From: Proteobacteria bacterium SG_bin9
GTDB lineage: Bacteria; Pseudomonadota; Alphaproteobacteria; Rhizobiales; Xanthobacteraceae
Assembly (NCBI GenBank): GCA_002083525.1
Contig: LWDM01000059.1
Coordinates: 1 to 30,185, forward strand
DNA length: 30,185 bases
Direction of reading: 5' to 3'
Numbering within the stretch: the stretch's first letter is position 1; every line of letters starts with the position of its first letter. This document shows, one piece after another, positions 1 through 8,046 of this stretch. The notes under the pieces were generated by a model, which saw nothing but the letters and a program-made list of their open reading frames with translations, ran no database searches and was not told the DNA's origin. Both the position numbers and the translations under genes were made by a program.

Positions 1-52
1 CCTTGGCGCGCTTCAGCAAATCTTCCAATATCTCCAGGGGTTGGGCGGTCAT
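1..52 (-). CDS. 5' end of a truncated gene, possibly TldD/PmbA family
   Basis: An ATG at 52-50 on the minus strand opens a frame that runs out of the window after 17 codons. The visible residues (MTAQPLEILEDLLKRAK) form an amphipathic helix resembling the N-terminus of TldD/PmbA-type metalloprotease subunits, which process modified peptides and were once called modulators of DNA gyrase. A purine-rich GAAAGAG lies just upstream of the ATG. The gene would be divergent from the small ORF that follows. With so few residues the family call is a guess. The start itself is plausible because the flanking sequence is otherwise non-coding. Confidence 0.35.
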   Translation of the reverse strand, partial: MTAQPLEILEDLLKRAK

Positions 53-129
53 ATCGGGCTCTTTCGAAAATCAGGCGGCCAAACTAGGCCGCGGGGCGAG
101 TGGGTGCAAGCGTTCCGGCGGGGATGAAC

Positions 130-468
130 ATGAACCTGAAGCACGTTCTGGTCGGCGCGCTCGTCCTTGCCGTCTGCATTCTAGGTGGGCTCTGGGTGTT
201 CCTGCGCCAAGTGCCGCCGCACGAATCGCTGGGCGCGTTCCAGCAGGCCTGCATCGACGGGCAGCGCCGCAGCATCTCGGGCGACACGCGGCCGCTCGAC
301 GATGAGAGCGAGGCGCGGATGCTGTCCTTCTGCGACTGCGTCGCCAAGGAGGTGGGCAGCCGGTTGTCGCAACAGGATATCGCCGTCATCGGTCTCGATC
401 AGCAGGACCGGGCGCTCAGCGCCAAGCTGGAGGCGATCTTCGCCCTGTGCCGGCTACGCAACCCCTAG
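130..468 (+). CDS. Small membrane-anchored hypothetical protein with CxC motif
   Basis: This is a protein of about 112 residues of unknown function. The N-terminus is basic and followed by one hydrophobic segment (about residues 6-25), so it is probably a signal anchor with the rest outside the cytoplasm. The soluble part contains several cysteines, including FCDC in the middle (FCDCVAKEVG) and one near the C-terminus, which could form disulfides or bind a metal. The start at 130 is preferred because GGCGGGG ends 6 nt upstream; an in-frame ATG at 124 and a GTG at 100 are alternatives. The gene is convergent with murI and their 3' ends overlap by 15 bp. I do not recognise a named family. Confidence 0.6.
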   Translation: MNLKHVLVGALVLAVCILGGLWVFLRQVPPHESLGAFQQACIDGQRRSISGDTRPLDDESEARMLSFCDCVAKEVGSRLSQQDIAVIGLDQQDRALSAKLEAIFALCRLRNP

Positions 469-1257
469 GGTCTCGACTATCGCGAACCCGAATTGCGCCA
501 AGGCGTGTTGCAAGGCCGGCCCGTGGCTGGCGGAGGTCAGAGCAAGGTCGGCGGCGATGCCAGGACCGCGCGGTGGCGGCAGCACATCGACCACGCGCCG
601 TGCCACCGCGGTGCCGGAATCGATCCAGGCGACATCTGCCGGACCGGCCTCCTGCAGCTCCGCGCGCAGCAACGGAAAGTGCGTGCAGGCCAGTACGACG
701 ACATCAGGCCGCGCCTCGGCCGGGTGGTCGAAGAACGGCGCCAGGATGCGACCCAGCCGCGCACGATCGATCGCCTCACCCAGCAGGTGGGCCTCCGCCA
801 TCTCCACCAGCTCGGCCGAGCCGATGCGCAGCACCGAGCAATCGGCGGCGTAGCGCCGGATCAGGTCGTCGGTGTAGGGCCGGTTGATTGTGGCGGGCGT
901 CGCCAGCAGGCCGATGATCTTGCGTTTGCTCTGCTGCGCCGCCGGCTTCACCGCCGGCACCACGCCCACCACCGGAATGCTGGTGGCGGCGCGCAGCTGC
1001 GGCAGGCAGATGGTGCTGATGGTGTTGCAGGCGGTGACGATGAGGTCGGGCTGCACGCGCGCGATGGCGCGGTTCATGACGCCGAGGAAATGTGCCAATA
1101 GTTCCGCGTCTGGCCGCGTGCCATAGGGAAAGAACGCGTTGTCGCAGAGATAGGCGAGGCGCGCCTGCGGCAGCGCCTTGCGGATCTCTGAAACGATGGT
1201 GAGGCCGCCGAGGCCCGAGTCGGCGGCGAGGATGACCGGCGCGGCGGTCCCGCTCAT
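454..1257 (-). CDS. murI: Glutamate racemase
   Basis: This cytoplasmic enzyme interconverts L- and D-glutamate, supplying D-Glu for peptidoglycan, without a cofactor (EC 5.1.1.3). At 267 residues it has the normal family length. The N-terminal DSGLGGL (D13-L19) and PYGTRP (44-49) motifs are present. The two catalytic cysteines are in TACNT (C77) and ACTHFPLL (C191), so the enzyme looks intact. Its ATG lies 4 bp downstream of the lysyl-tRNA synthetase stop on the same strand, so the two are very likely cotranscribed and probably translationally linked, since no strong independent ribosome site is visible. The 3' end overlaps the convergent small ORF. Confidence is high because both cysteine motifs and the order of motifs match. 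Confidence 0.96.
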   Translation of the reverse strand: MSGTAAPVILAADSGLGGLTIVSEIRKALPQARLAYLCDNAFFPYGTRPDAELLAHFLGVMNRAIARVQPDLIVTACNTISTICLPQLRAATSIPVVGVVPAVKPAAQQSKRKIIGLLATPATINRPYTDDLIRRYAADCSVLRIGSAELVEMAEAHLLGEAIDRARLGRILAPFFDHPAEARPDVVVLACTHFPLLRAELQEAGPADVAWIDSGTAVARRVVDVLPPPRGPGIAADLALTSASHGPALQHALAQFGFAIVETLGVA

Positions 1258-1261
1258 GCTG

Positions 1262-2881
1262 CTATTCGGCCGCCAGTCCGGTGGGCGAGGCGAGGGCCTT
1301 GCGGATCAGCGCGGCGGTCTCCTTGCGCCCGTAGAGCGCGATGAAGGAGCCGAAGCGCGGCCCCTGGTCCTGGCCCAGCAGCACCTCGTAGAGCGCCTTG
1401 AACCAGGCGCGCAGTTCGGGGAACGGATGCCGCTTGCCGATCTCGTAGACCTCGGTCTGCAAGGTTTCGGCATCGGCGTCCGCCGGCGCGCCGTCGATGT
1501 AGGCGAGCAGCTCGGCCAGTGCCTTGCGCTCGACCTCGTTCGGCGCGCGGTACTTCTTCGCCGGCTTCACGAAGTCGCGGTAGTAGTTGATCGCGTAGCC
1601 GACCAGCTTGTCGAGGAAGGGCGCGGTCTGCGGCGTCGCCTCGGGGCGATAGCGCGTGATGTAGCCCCACAGCTGCGACTTCTCTTCGGCGTTCGCGACG
1701 CTCGCGAGGTTGAGCAGGATGCCATAGCTGAGGTCGGACGAGAGCTTCGGCGGCTGGCCGTTGTGGATGTGCCAGACCGGATTCTCCAGGCGCTGCGCCG
1801 GCGCTTCCTCCTCGAACTTCGCGTCGAACGTCAGGTAGTCGTCGACCGCGCGCGGGATGACGTCGAAATACAGCCGCTTGGCCGCGCGCGGCTTCTGGAA
1901 CATGAACAGCGCCAGGCTCTCCGGCGGCGCATAGGTCAGCCATTCCTCGACGCTGAGGCCGTTGCCCTTGGACTTGGAGATCTTCTGGCCCTTCTCGTCC
2001 AGGAACAGCTCGTAGTTGAAGCCTTCCGGCGGCTTGCTGCCGAGGATGCGGCAGATCTTCCCGCCGAGCTCGACCGAGGGGATGAGGTCCTTGCCCGACA
2101 TCTCGTAATCGACGCCGAGGGCGTGCCAGCGCATGCCCCAGTCCGGCTTCCACTGCAGCTTGCAGCGGCCGCCGGTCACCGGCGTCTCCACTTCGCTGCC
2201 GTCCTCGTCGGTGTAGGTGATGGTGCCGGCAGCGATGTCGTATTTGGTGATCGGCACCTGCAGCACCTTGCCGCTCTTCGGGCTGACCGGCAGGAACGGC
2301 GAATAGGTCGCGGCCCGCTCCTCGCGCAGCGAGGGCAGCATCACTTCCATGATCTTGGCGTGATGTTTCAGCACTTCCAGCAAGGCGGCATCGAACCGGC
2401 CCGACATGTACCAGTCGGTCGAGGACTGGAACTCGTACTCGAAGCCGAAGGAATCGAGGAAGCCGCGCAGCATCGCGTTGTTGTGGTGGCCGAAGCTCTC
2501 GTACTTCCCGAACGGGTCCGGCACCTTGGTCAGCGGCTTGCCGAGATGCTGGGCCAGCATCTCCTGGTTCGGCACGTTGGTCGGCACCTTGCGCAGGCCG
2601 TCCATGTCGTCGGAGAACGCGAGCAGCCTGGTCTTGATCTTGTCTTCCGTGAGCACGCGGAACGCGTAACGCACCATGGTGGTGCGCGCGACTTCGCCGA
2701 ACGTGCCGATGTGCGGCAGGCCCGACGGACCGTAGCCGGTCTCGAACAGCACCTCATCCTTGACCTGATCCTTGGGCGCCTTCTTCAGACGCGCGACGAT
2801 CGCCTTCGCCTGTTCGAAGGGCCATGCATTCGATTGTTCCGCAAGCGTCCTCAGATCGCTCGCTGACAGTTCATCCGACAT
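1262..2881 (-). CDS. lysK: Lysyl-tRNA synthetase, class I (archaeal type)
   Basis: The enzyme charges tRNA-Lys with lysine (EC 6.1.1.6). It belongs to the class I LysRS family, which replaces the common class II enzyme in archaea, spirochaetes and many alphaproteobacteria. The 539-residue product has the class I signatures: PHIGT (HIGH-type, residues 56-60) and KISKS (300-304), with the Rossmann core between them and a helical C-terminal anticodon-binding part. The start MSDELSAS at 2881 is chosen because GGAAG sits 6 nt upstream; longer in-frame starts run into the upstream gene. Its ATG is one base after the stop of the Pr6Pr gene, and murI follows 4 bp downstream, giving a tight three-gene unit. 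No class II LysRS is visible in the window. Confidence 0.95.
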   Translation of the reverse strand: MSDELSASDLRTLAEQSNAWPFEQAKAIVARLKKAPKDQVKDEVLFETGYGPSGLPHIGTFGEVARTTMVRYAFRVLTEDKIKTRLLAFSDDMDGLRKVPTNVPNQEMLAQHLGKPLTKVPDPFGKYESFGHHNNAMLRGFLDSFGFEYEFQSSTDWYMSGRFDAALLEVLKHHAKIMEVMLPSLREERAATYSPFLPVSPKSGKVLQVPITKYDIAAGTITYTDEDGSEVETPVTGGRCKLQWKPDWGMRWHALGVDYEMSGKDLIPSVELGGKICRILGSKPPEGFNYELFLDEKGQKISKSKGNGLSVEEWLTYAPPESLALFMFQKPRAAKRLYFDVIPRAVDDYLTFDAKFEEEAPAQRLENPVWHIHNGQPPKLSSDLSYGILLNLASVANAEEKSQLWGYITRYRPEATPQTAPFLDKLVGYAINYYRDFVKPAKKYRAPNEVERKALAELLAYIDGAPADADAETLQTEVYEIGKRHPFPELRAWFKALYEVLLGQDQGPRFGSFIALYGRKETAALIRKALASPTGLAAE

Positions 2882-2882
2882 C

Positions 2883-3545
2883 TTATTCTTCCGACGTTCT
2901 CTTCTCCGCGACGCGCGCCATGATGCGCCCCGCAATCAAAACCGCCGCTCCGGCGATCAGGAACAGCACCAGCACGTGCACCGCGTATACCGCGACCTTG
3001 GGATATCCCAAAGCGGTCGCGTCCACGAACGGATAGGGATAAAACCCCGACCATTTGCCGCGCACCAGAACCGCCAACAGATAGGCGATCGGGTAGATCA
3101 ACCACAACAGTGGATCGTACCAGCGCAGCCCGGCCTTGCGCACGCAGAAGCACCAGAACACCACATAACCAGCCGGGATCACCGTGTGAAGCAGCACGTC
3201 CGCGAGATACTGCGCGCCCTGCGGCGCCCAGAGTTTCGCCAGCACCGTGTGATAGACGATCGCGACCACGATCACATACGCCGCGACGGCAGAACGGAAG
3301 AACGGATGCACCAGCCATTCGTCGTGCGCTTTCAGGACGAAGCCGGACAGCGCCATCGCCGCGAGCAGATTCGTCTGGATCGTGAAGTAAGTGAGAAACC
3401 GCGCGGTCGATTCCAGCACGCCCTGCTCGGCCGGCGCTGCCTTCAGCAGCAGCGCGTATTGCAGCGCCAGCGCGAACCAGCCCGCGGCTGCGAGCAGCGC
3501 GGCCAGAGCCCTCTTGGTTTTCGACGACACGCGCATGGTTGGCAT
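2883..3545 (-). CDS. Pr6Pr-family integral membrane protein
   Basis: This 220-residue polytopic inner-membrane protein has about six hydrophobic segments. The pattern FLTYFTIQTNLLAA near residues 48-61, an aromatic block around GFYPYPFVD, and the following LGYPKV are typical of the Pr6Pr family (related to FAR-17a/AIG1). That family is widespread but without an assigned bacterial role. The eukaryotic relatives include hydrolases acting on fatty acid esters of hydroxy fatty acids, so a lipid substrate is conceivable but unproven. The gene ends one base before the lysK ATG, and the solute-binding protein gene ends 51 bp upstream of its start on the same strand. It is probably the first or second gene of the lysK-murI unit. 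Confidence 0.85.
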   Translation of the reverse strand: MPTMRVSSKTKRALAALLAAAGWFALALQYALLLKAAPAEQGVLESTARFLTYFTIQTNLLAAMALSGFVLKAHDEWLVHPFFRSAVAAYVIVVAIVYHTVLAKLWAPQGAQYLADVLLHTVIPAGYVVFWCFCVRKAGLRWYDPLLWLIYPIAYLLAVLVRGKWSGFYPYPFVDATALGYPKVAVYAVHVLVLFLIAGAAVLIAGRIMARVAEKRTSEE

Positions 3546-3596
3546 CAGGTCTGAAAGTTGGTCGGCTCGGGAAATGGGCCGCAGGCAGCGGCAAGT

Positions 3597-4511
3597 CTAG
3601 AACGGGCTGACGGAAAAGTAGCGCAGCCACAGATCGGTGTATTTGCCTTTTTCCCAGATCCGGAACATGGCCCAGTTGATCGCCTGCCGCAAAACATCGT
3701 TGCCGCGGCGCACGGCGATGCCGACGCCCTCGCCGAAATAGCGGCTTTCGATGAACGGTCCGCCGCTGAAGGCGCAGCAGTTTTCCGAATCGGTGCCGTT
3801 GATCCAGAACGCGAACGAGATCGCGTCGCCGAAGATGAAGTCGACCTCGCCCCGCCGCAGCGCCTGCCGCATGGCGTCATCGCTCGGATAGGCGGTCAGC
3901 GCAGCGTCTGTGAAGAACGCCTTCAGGTACGCCTCATGCGCGGTGCCGGCGATAGCGCCGAGCTTCTTGCCTTCGAGATATTCGGGGCGGATTTCCGGAA
4001 TCACCGCGTCGCGCCGCGACACGAAGCGCGCCGGCGCGCGATAATACGGATCGCTGAAATCGACCTTGGCGCGCAGCTGCGGCGTCACTGCGAGCGACGC
4101 GATGATCGCGTCGCCGCGGTTGGTCGCAACCGAATCGAGCAGCGTCTCGAAGCGCCGCATCTGGATGGTGCAGGAGACCTTGATCTCCTCGCAGATCAGC
4201 CGCGCCAGATCGACATTGAAACCGGCCGGGTTGCCGTCCGGGCCGGTGTAGTTGAACGGCGGATAGTCGTTCTCCGTCATGAAACGGATGACGCTGATGC
4301 GGGTCAGGTCCGGCCGGTCCGGACGCCGGCGCGGATCCCAGAAGCTCGGCACCGCCTGCGGCGCCGTCTGCGGACCGGCAGATGTGAGCGGCGCGGCGGC
4401 GTTGTTCTGCTGTGCGCCGGCCGGCGCGGCAAAGGCGATCGCACACGCGAGCGCGAGCCACGCAAGCGGCAAGATTCGGTAATTGGAGGACACAGCAATC
4501 TTTGGTTGCAT
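3597..4511 (-). CDS. Periplasmic solute-binding protein, family 3
   Basis: This 304-residue secreted protein resembles the receptors of polar amino-acid ABC transporters (SBP_bac_3 fold). A signal peptide covers residues 1-33, with likely cleavage after PAGA. A low-complexity Ala/Gln/Pro linker follows, then the binding domain beginning at VIRFMTENDYPPFNY, with NPAGFNVDLARLIC and the VDFSDPYYR lobe motif. Arg and Asp ligand positions look conserved, so it should bind a small amino-acid-like solute. No permease or ATPase gene is adjacent, so it is an orphan receptor here. The start at 4511 gives a clean signal peptide. An ATG 36 bp further upstream (4547) lies closer to the divergent glycosyltransferase gene and would spoil the signal sequence. 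Confidence 0.88.
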   Translation of the reverse strand: MQPKIAVSSNYRILPLAWLALACAIAFAAPAGAQQNNAAAPLTSAGPQTAPQAVPSFWDPRRRPDRPDLTRISVIRFMTENDYPPFNYTGPDGNPAGFNVDLARLICEEIKVSCTIQMRRFETLLDSVATNRGDAIIASLAVTPQLRAKVDFSDPYYRAPARFVSRRDAVIPEIRPEYLEGKKLGAIAGTAHEAYLKAFFTDAALTAYPSDDAMRQALRRGEVDFIFGDAISFAFWINGTDSENCCAFSGGPFIESRYFGEGVGIAVRRGNDVLRQAINWAMFRIWEKGKYTDLWLRYFSVSPF

Positions 4512-4563
4512 AAGGGCAAAACCTGTACCGGCGGTCTTATAGACCATCCGCCGGGAGACGCGA

Positions 4564-6642
4564 GTGGCCTTTATGAGCGGCCGATCGGGCAATCCCAAGG
4601 TCGGCGCCCGGCGCCGGGAGCGGACTCCGGCCCCGGCTCCCCCGCTGCCCGCGTTCCTGGCGGACATGTACCGCGTCCGCGCCTCCGACAACGATAATGT
4701 TGCCCCGGCGGCCGAGCCCGGCCCGGCCGCCGAACTGGATTGCCTGCGCGGCGTCTTCGCTCCGGCACTGCTGCGATGGGCGGCCACACGCAGCGCCGCC
4801 ACAGCGCTCGGCGCCGATCAGGTGCTGATCCGGCACGGCCTGATTAGCGAGGACGCCTATCTGGAACGGCTGGCAGTCCAGACGGGCGTCGCCCGCGAGA
4901 CCTTCAGCGCCGCGACACGCGGCGACTGCCCGTTGCGCGACGATCAGTTGCGCCGGGCCGCGGAGCAAGGCGTGGTGCCGCTGCGGCTCGACGGCAATCT
5001 CGTGTGGGTGATCGCGCCGCGCGGATTCACCGCCCGTCGCTTAAGTCTCTTCGCTGCGCAGTTTCCCGATCATCGGCATCGCATCCGTATTGCGTCGGCC
5101 GAGAGCATCGCCCGTTTCCTTCTGGAAGAGACGGCGGGGCCGATGGCCGTTGCCGCGACTGACGGTTTGCGCGACCGCTATCCCGCCCTGTCCGCCGCGC
5201 CACGCGCGCATAAGCAACGCATCGCAGCCGCGACCGGCATCGCGGCGGTTGCAGCGATGGTGCTGCTGCCCGAACTGTTCGGCCTTGTGCTGGCGCTGTG
5301 CTTTCTCGCCTTCATCGCCCTGCGGCTGGCCGCCAGCGTGCTGCCGCGGCCGCTGCCGCAACGGCTGCCGCGATTGAAGGATGCAGAGCTGCCGAGCTAC
5401 ACCATTCTCGTCGCGCTCTACCGCGAGGCATCGTCGGTTGCGCCGCTGATCGCGGCGTTCAATGAACTCGATTATCCGCGCGAGAAACTCGAGGTTATTC
5501 TGGCCGTCGAGCCGAACGATCTCGAAACGCGCGCCGCCATTGCCGGCCTCGCGCCGCAGCCCAACCTGCGGACCATCATCGCTCCCGCGCACGGACCGCG
5601 GACCAAGCCGAAGGCGCTGAACTTCGCGCTGCCGTTTGCGCGCGGCGCATTCCTCGCCGTCTACGACGCGGAAGACCGGCCGGAGCCGGGCCAACTGCGC
5701 GCCGCGCTCGATGCCTTTCGCCGGCACGGGCCAGGGCTCGCTTGCGCACAGGCGAGCCTCTGCATCGACAATCCCGACGACAGCTGGCTCTCGCGCATGT
5801 TCACCGCCGAGTATGCGGGGCAGTTCGACGTATTCCTGCAAGGGATGTCGCAACTCAGTTTACCGATCCCGCTTGGCGGATCGTCCAACCACTTCCGGAT
5901 GACGACGCTGCGCGAGGTCGGCGCATGGGATGCGTTCAACGTCACCGAGGATGCCGACCTCGGCTTTCGCTTCGCCCGCTTCGGCTACCGTTCGGTGATG
6001 TTCGCATCGACCACCTACGAAGAAGCCCCGGCCCGCTTCGGCGGCTGGCTGCGGCAGCGCTCACGCTGGATGAAAGGCTGGATGCAAACCTGGCTCGTGC
6101 ATATGCGGTCGCCGCGCAAGCTGTGGCGCGACGCCGGCCTTGGCGGTTTCATCACCCTCAACCTGATCGTCGGCGGCAATGTTCTGACCGCACTGGCGCA
6201 TCCGTTTCTGGTCGGCAGCGTCATCTTCGCGATCGGCGCCAAGGCACTTGGCTATCCGGCGGCATTTCTGTCCGGCCGCTTTGCCGCGATTCATTTGCTC
6301 GCGATCGTGCTCGGCTATCTCACCGCGGCGATGATCGGCCTTGCGGGGCTCGCCCGCCGCGGCCTGCTGCACGCCAGCGGCGTGCTGCTCTTGATGCCGG
6401 TCTACTGGATTTGTCTGTCGCTCGCGGCGTGGCGTGCGCTGTATCAGCTGGTCACCGAGCCGCATCGCTGGGAAAAGACCGAGCACGGCCTCGCGCGCAG
6501 CGCCTGGTTCACCGGCCGCGTGCAAGCGCACATCGATCGGAAACCATCGTCATTGCGAGGAGCGCGCTCGCGCGACGAAGCAAGCCATTCTCGGGGCAAA
6601 GCTGGATTGCTTCGCTTCGCTCGCAATGACGAGCATCCGTAA
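4564..6642 (+). CDS. Membrane glycosyltransferase family 2 with N-terminal GspE-like domain
   Basis: This 692-residue inner-membrane processive-type glycosyltransferase probably builds or transfers a polysaccharide, substrate unknown. Residues about 75-190 resemble the GspE/MshE N-terminal domain, which in some relatives binds c-di-GMP. Two membrane segments follow (about 217-255). The GT2 catalytic domain shows DAED (368-371), TED (461-463) and QRSRW (498-502), the usual UDP-sugar and acceptor motifs. At least three membrane segments follow. The start is a GTG with GGGAG 6 nt upstream; an ATG three codons later (4573) is possible. The last roughly 30 codons are a translated palindromic repeat, not family sequence. 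It is divergent from the solute-binding protein, with 52 bp between their starts. Confidence 0.88.
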   Translation: MAFMSGRSGNPKVGARRRERTPAPAPPLPAFLADMYRVRASDNDNVAPAAEPGPAAELDCLRGVFAPALLRWAATRSAATALGADQVLIRHGLISEDAYLERLAVQTGVARETFSAATRGDCPLRDDQLRRAAEQGVVPLRLDGNLVWVIAPRGFTARRLSLFAAQFPDHRHRIRIASAESIARFLLEETAGPMAVAATDGLRDRYPALSAAPRAHKQRIAAATGIAAVAAMVLLPELFGLVLALCFLAFIALRLAASVLPRPLPQRLPRLKDAELPSYTILVALYREASSVAPLIAAFNELDYPREKLEVILAVEPNDLETRAAIAGLAPQPNLRTIIAPAHGPRTKPKALNFALPFARGAFLAVYDAEDRPEPGQLRAALDAFRRHGPGLACAQASLCIDNPDDSWLSRMFTAEYAGQFDVFLQGMSQLSLPIPLGGSSNHFRMTTLREVGAWDAFNVTEDADLGFRFARFGYRSVMFASTTYEEAPARFGGWLRQRSRWMKGWMQTWLVHMRSPRKLWRDAGLGGFITLNLIVGGNVLTALAHPFLVGSVIFAIGAKALGYPAAFLSGRFAAIHLLAIVLGYLTAAMIGLAGLARRGLLHASGVLLLMPVYWICLSLAAWRALYQLVTEPHRWEKTEHGLARSAWFTGRVQAHIDRKPSSLRGARSRDEASHSRGKAGLLRFARNDEHP
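6548..6631. repeat. Palindromic interspersed repeat inside the 3' end of the GT2 gene
   Basis: Perfect 12-bp outer arms CGTCATTGCGAG (6548-6559) and CTCGCAATGACG (6620-6631) bracket a second, imperfect pair: CGAAGCAAGCC at 6576-6586 against GGATTGCTTCG at 6604-6614. The whole element is 84 bp. It resembles the short GC-rich palindromes scattered between genes in Bradyrhizobium-like genomes, which is from memory and not checked. It lies before the convergent stops of the glycosyltransferase and SCO genes, so its hairpin may also end transcription from either side. Confidence 0.75.
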
Positions 6643-6644
6643 CT

Positions 6645-7241
6645 TTAAAGATACCGCTTGAGGTCGCTCGCCGCGTCTTCCGGCTTGCGCTTGATGTCGA
6701 ACGGCCGGACGAAGCGGCCGTCGCGATCCATCAGATAGATCAGCGCCGTATGATCCATGGTGTAGTCGCCGTCTTTGAGCGGCACCTTCTTGGCGTAGAC
6801 GCGATAGCCGGTGATGACCTTCTCGACCGCGGCCGGATCGCCGGTCAGTCCCTTCAGGCGCGGATCGAAGCTCGACAGATAGTCCTTCATCTTCGCCACC
6901 GTATCGCGCTCGGGATCGACGGAGACGAAATAGGCGTTGACGCGGTCGCCGTCCTTGCCCATAGCGCGCAGCAGCTCCGACATTTCGAACAGCGCGGTCG
7001 GACACACGTCGGGGCAATGGGTGAAGCCGAAGAAGATCAAGGTCGGCTTGCCTTTGAGATTCTGATCGGTGACCGTCGTGCCGTTGTGATCGACCAGCTG
7101 GAACGGCCCGCCGATCGCAGCCGGCGCGGTCACCTTCTGCAGACCGCCCAGCATCCACAGCGTGAACAGCAAGCCGATCGCGAGCGACGCCGCGAAGGCG
7201 GCAAAGATCACCAGCGGGCGGGTTGTGTTGGCGGGAGTCAT
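6645..7241 (-). CDS. SCO1/SenC-family copper chaperone
   Basis: This 198-residue membrane-anchored thioredoxin-fold protein is expected to deliver copper to the CuA site of cytochrome c oxidase or act as a thiol reductase in the periplasm. One N-terminal membrane segment (about 9-31) is followed by the SCO core. The copper ligands are visible as THCPDVCP (C76, C80) and the distal histidine in MDHTALIY (H164), so it should bind copper. AAGGA sits 6 nt before the ATG. The stop is 2 bp from that of the convergent glycosyltransferase gene. A 57-residue membrane protein gene ends 18 bp upstream on the same strand and is probably cotranscribed. Confidence 0.94.
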   Translation of the reverse strand: MTPANTTRPLVIFAAFAASLAIGLLFTLWMLGGLQKVTAPAAIGGPFQLVDHNGTTVTDQNLKGKPTLIFFGFTHCPDVCPTALFEMSELLRAMGKDGDRVNAYFVSVDPERDTVAKMKDYLSSFDPRLKGLTGDPAAVEKVITGYRVYAKKVPLKDGDYTMDHTALIYLMDRDGRFVRPFDIKRKPEDAASDLKRYL

Positions 7242-7259
7242 GGGAAATCCTTGAGAGCG

Positions 7260-7433
7260 TCAGAAGCAGGCGGCAATGCCGGCGGCAATGGTTTCGAAGA
7301 ACAGGGCCGTGCCGTAGTGCGCCCACAGCGCACCGGCGCCCGCGAACGCGATGACGACAACAGTCGACGCCGCCATCACCACCGCGCGCTGCCACGGTGC
7401 GGTCTGCCGATGTTGAAGCACCTCATCCGCCAT
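7260..7433 (-). CDS. 57-residue single-pass membrane protein upstream of SCO
   Basis: A short frame on the minus strand encodes 57 residues beginning MADEVLQHRQTAPWQRA and ending GIAACF. The middle (about residues 15-38) is a hydrophobic segment preceded by a basic residue, so the N-terminus is probably cytoplasmic. A conserved-looking WAHYGTALFFETIAAG tail follows. The stop lies 18 bp before the SCO start, suggesting cotranscription and a role beside it in respiratory oxidase or copper handling. That role is inferred only from position. The frame keeps a codon pattern like its neighbours, while the longer overlapping frame in this stretch reads as arginine-rich nonsense. No clear ribosome site is visible. 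Confidence 0.62.
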   Translation of the reverse strand: MADEVLQHRQTAPWQRAVVMAASTVVVIAFAGAGALWAHYGTALFFETIAAGIAACF

Positions 7434-7575
7434 GAAGGCCCGCCGGTTATGGACGGAACAGCCCGTCTAGAGGAGTGGATTAAGGGGTACGGCGGAACCG
7501 ATCAAGCACGCTCAACGCACGCCCGATCACGTCCTGCGGAGCAGGATTGCGATCAGCCGAGGCGATTTCCGGAAA

Positions 7576-8046
7576 TCAGCGCCGCAGGGTGCGGGGAGCC
7601 TGGGCCTGCGCGTCCATGAAGCAGGGCTTGTACATGCTCGTCAGTGCCCGGCCGCGCAGGAAGATCATCTGCGGCTTCAGGCCGCCGCGCTGCATGATCC
7701 AGCGGCGGATGTTGCCCGGATACATGGAGTACAGAAACTGGGTGGCTTCCGGATTGGTGATCGAACGGCCGTTCGGACCGTAGTCCCACGCGGCGTGAAA
7801 TCCGAGGTTGGCGCGCGAGGTCACGCAGATCCGTTCGGGCGGCAGCTGGCCGAGAACGATGGTACAGGCCGAGGCGCACAGGCCGTCGATCATCACGGAC
7901 TCGCCGGACGAGCGCAGGTCGCGATATTTCTCGACATAGGTTCCGATGCGGCCGCCACGATCTTCGCTGATCCGAACCAGAGCGTGGCTGGACACAACGC
8001 CCGCGAGAAGGAGACCCGCCGCGAGCAACCCCGTCACGATCTTCAT
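7576..8046 (-). CDS. Secreted ClpP/crotonase-fold protein, probable periplasmic serine hydrolase
   Basis: This 156-residue protein has a signal peptide (residues 1-22, cleavage after SSHA). The mature part carries SGESVMIDGLCASACT, which resembles the ClpP-like region of small predicted periplasmic proteins (COG3904 type). A candidate nucleophile Ser59 (in CASACT) is followed 25 residues later by His84 (LGFHAAWD), the same Ser-His spacing as in ClpP. A third catalytic residue is not obvious. Cysteines 57 and 61 flank the serine and might form a disulfide, as suits an exported protein. The gene stands alone, divergent from the FAD dehydrogenase. The start at 8046 is set by the signal peptide; the frame stays open further upstream but without hydrophobic character. 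Confidence 0.72.
   Translation of the reverse strand: MKIVTGLLAAGLLLAGVVSSHALVRISEDRGGRIGTYVEKYRDLRSSGESVMIDGLCASACTIVLGQLPPERICVTSRANLGFHAAWDYGPNGRSITNPEATQFLYSMYPGNIRRWIMQRGGLKPQMIFLRGRALTSMYKPCFMDAQAQAPRTLRR

Noticed and set aside
1178..2866. Long plus-strand frame of 562 codons opposite lysK
   Set aside because: Arginine- and leucine-rich antisense shadow of a clear class I LysRS gene; no family motif.
3558..4697. Plus-strand frame of 379 codons opposite the solute-binding protein
   Set aside because: Mirror frame of a recognisable SBP with signal peptide; composition biased to Arg, Ala and Asp.
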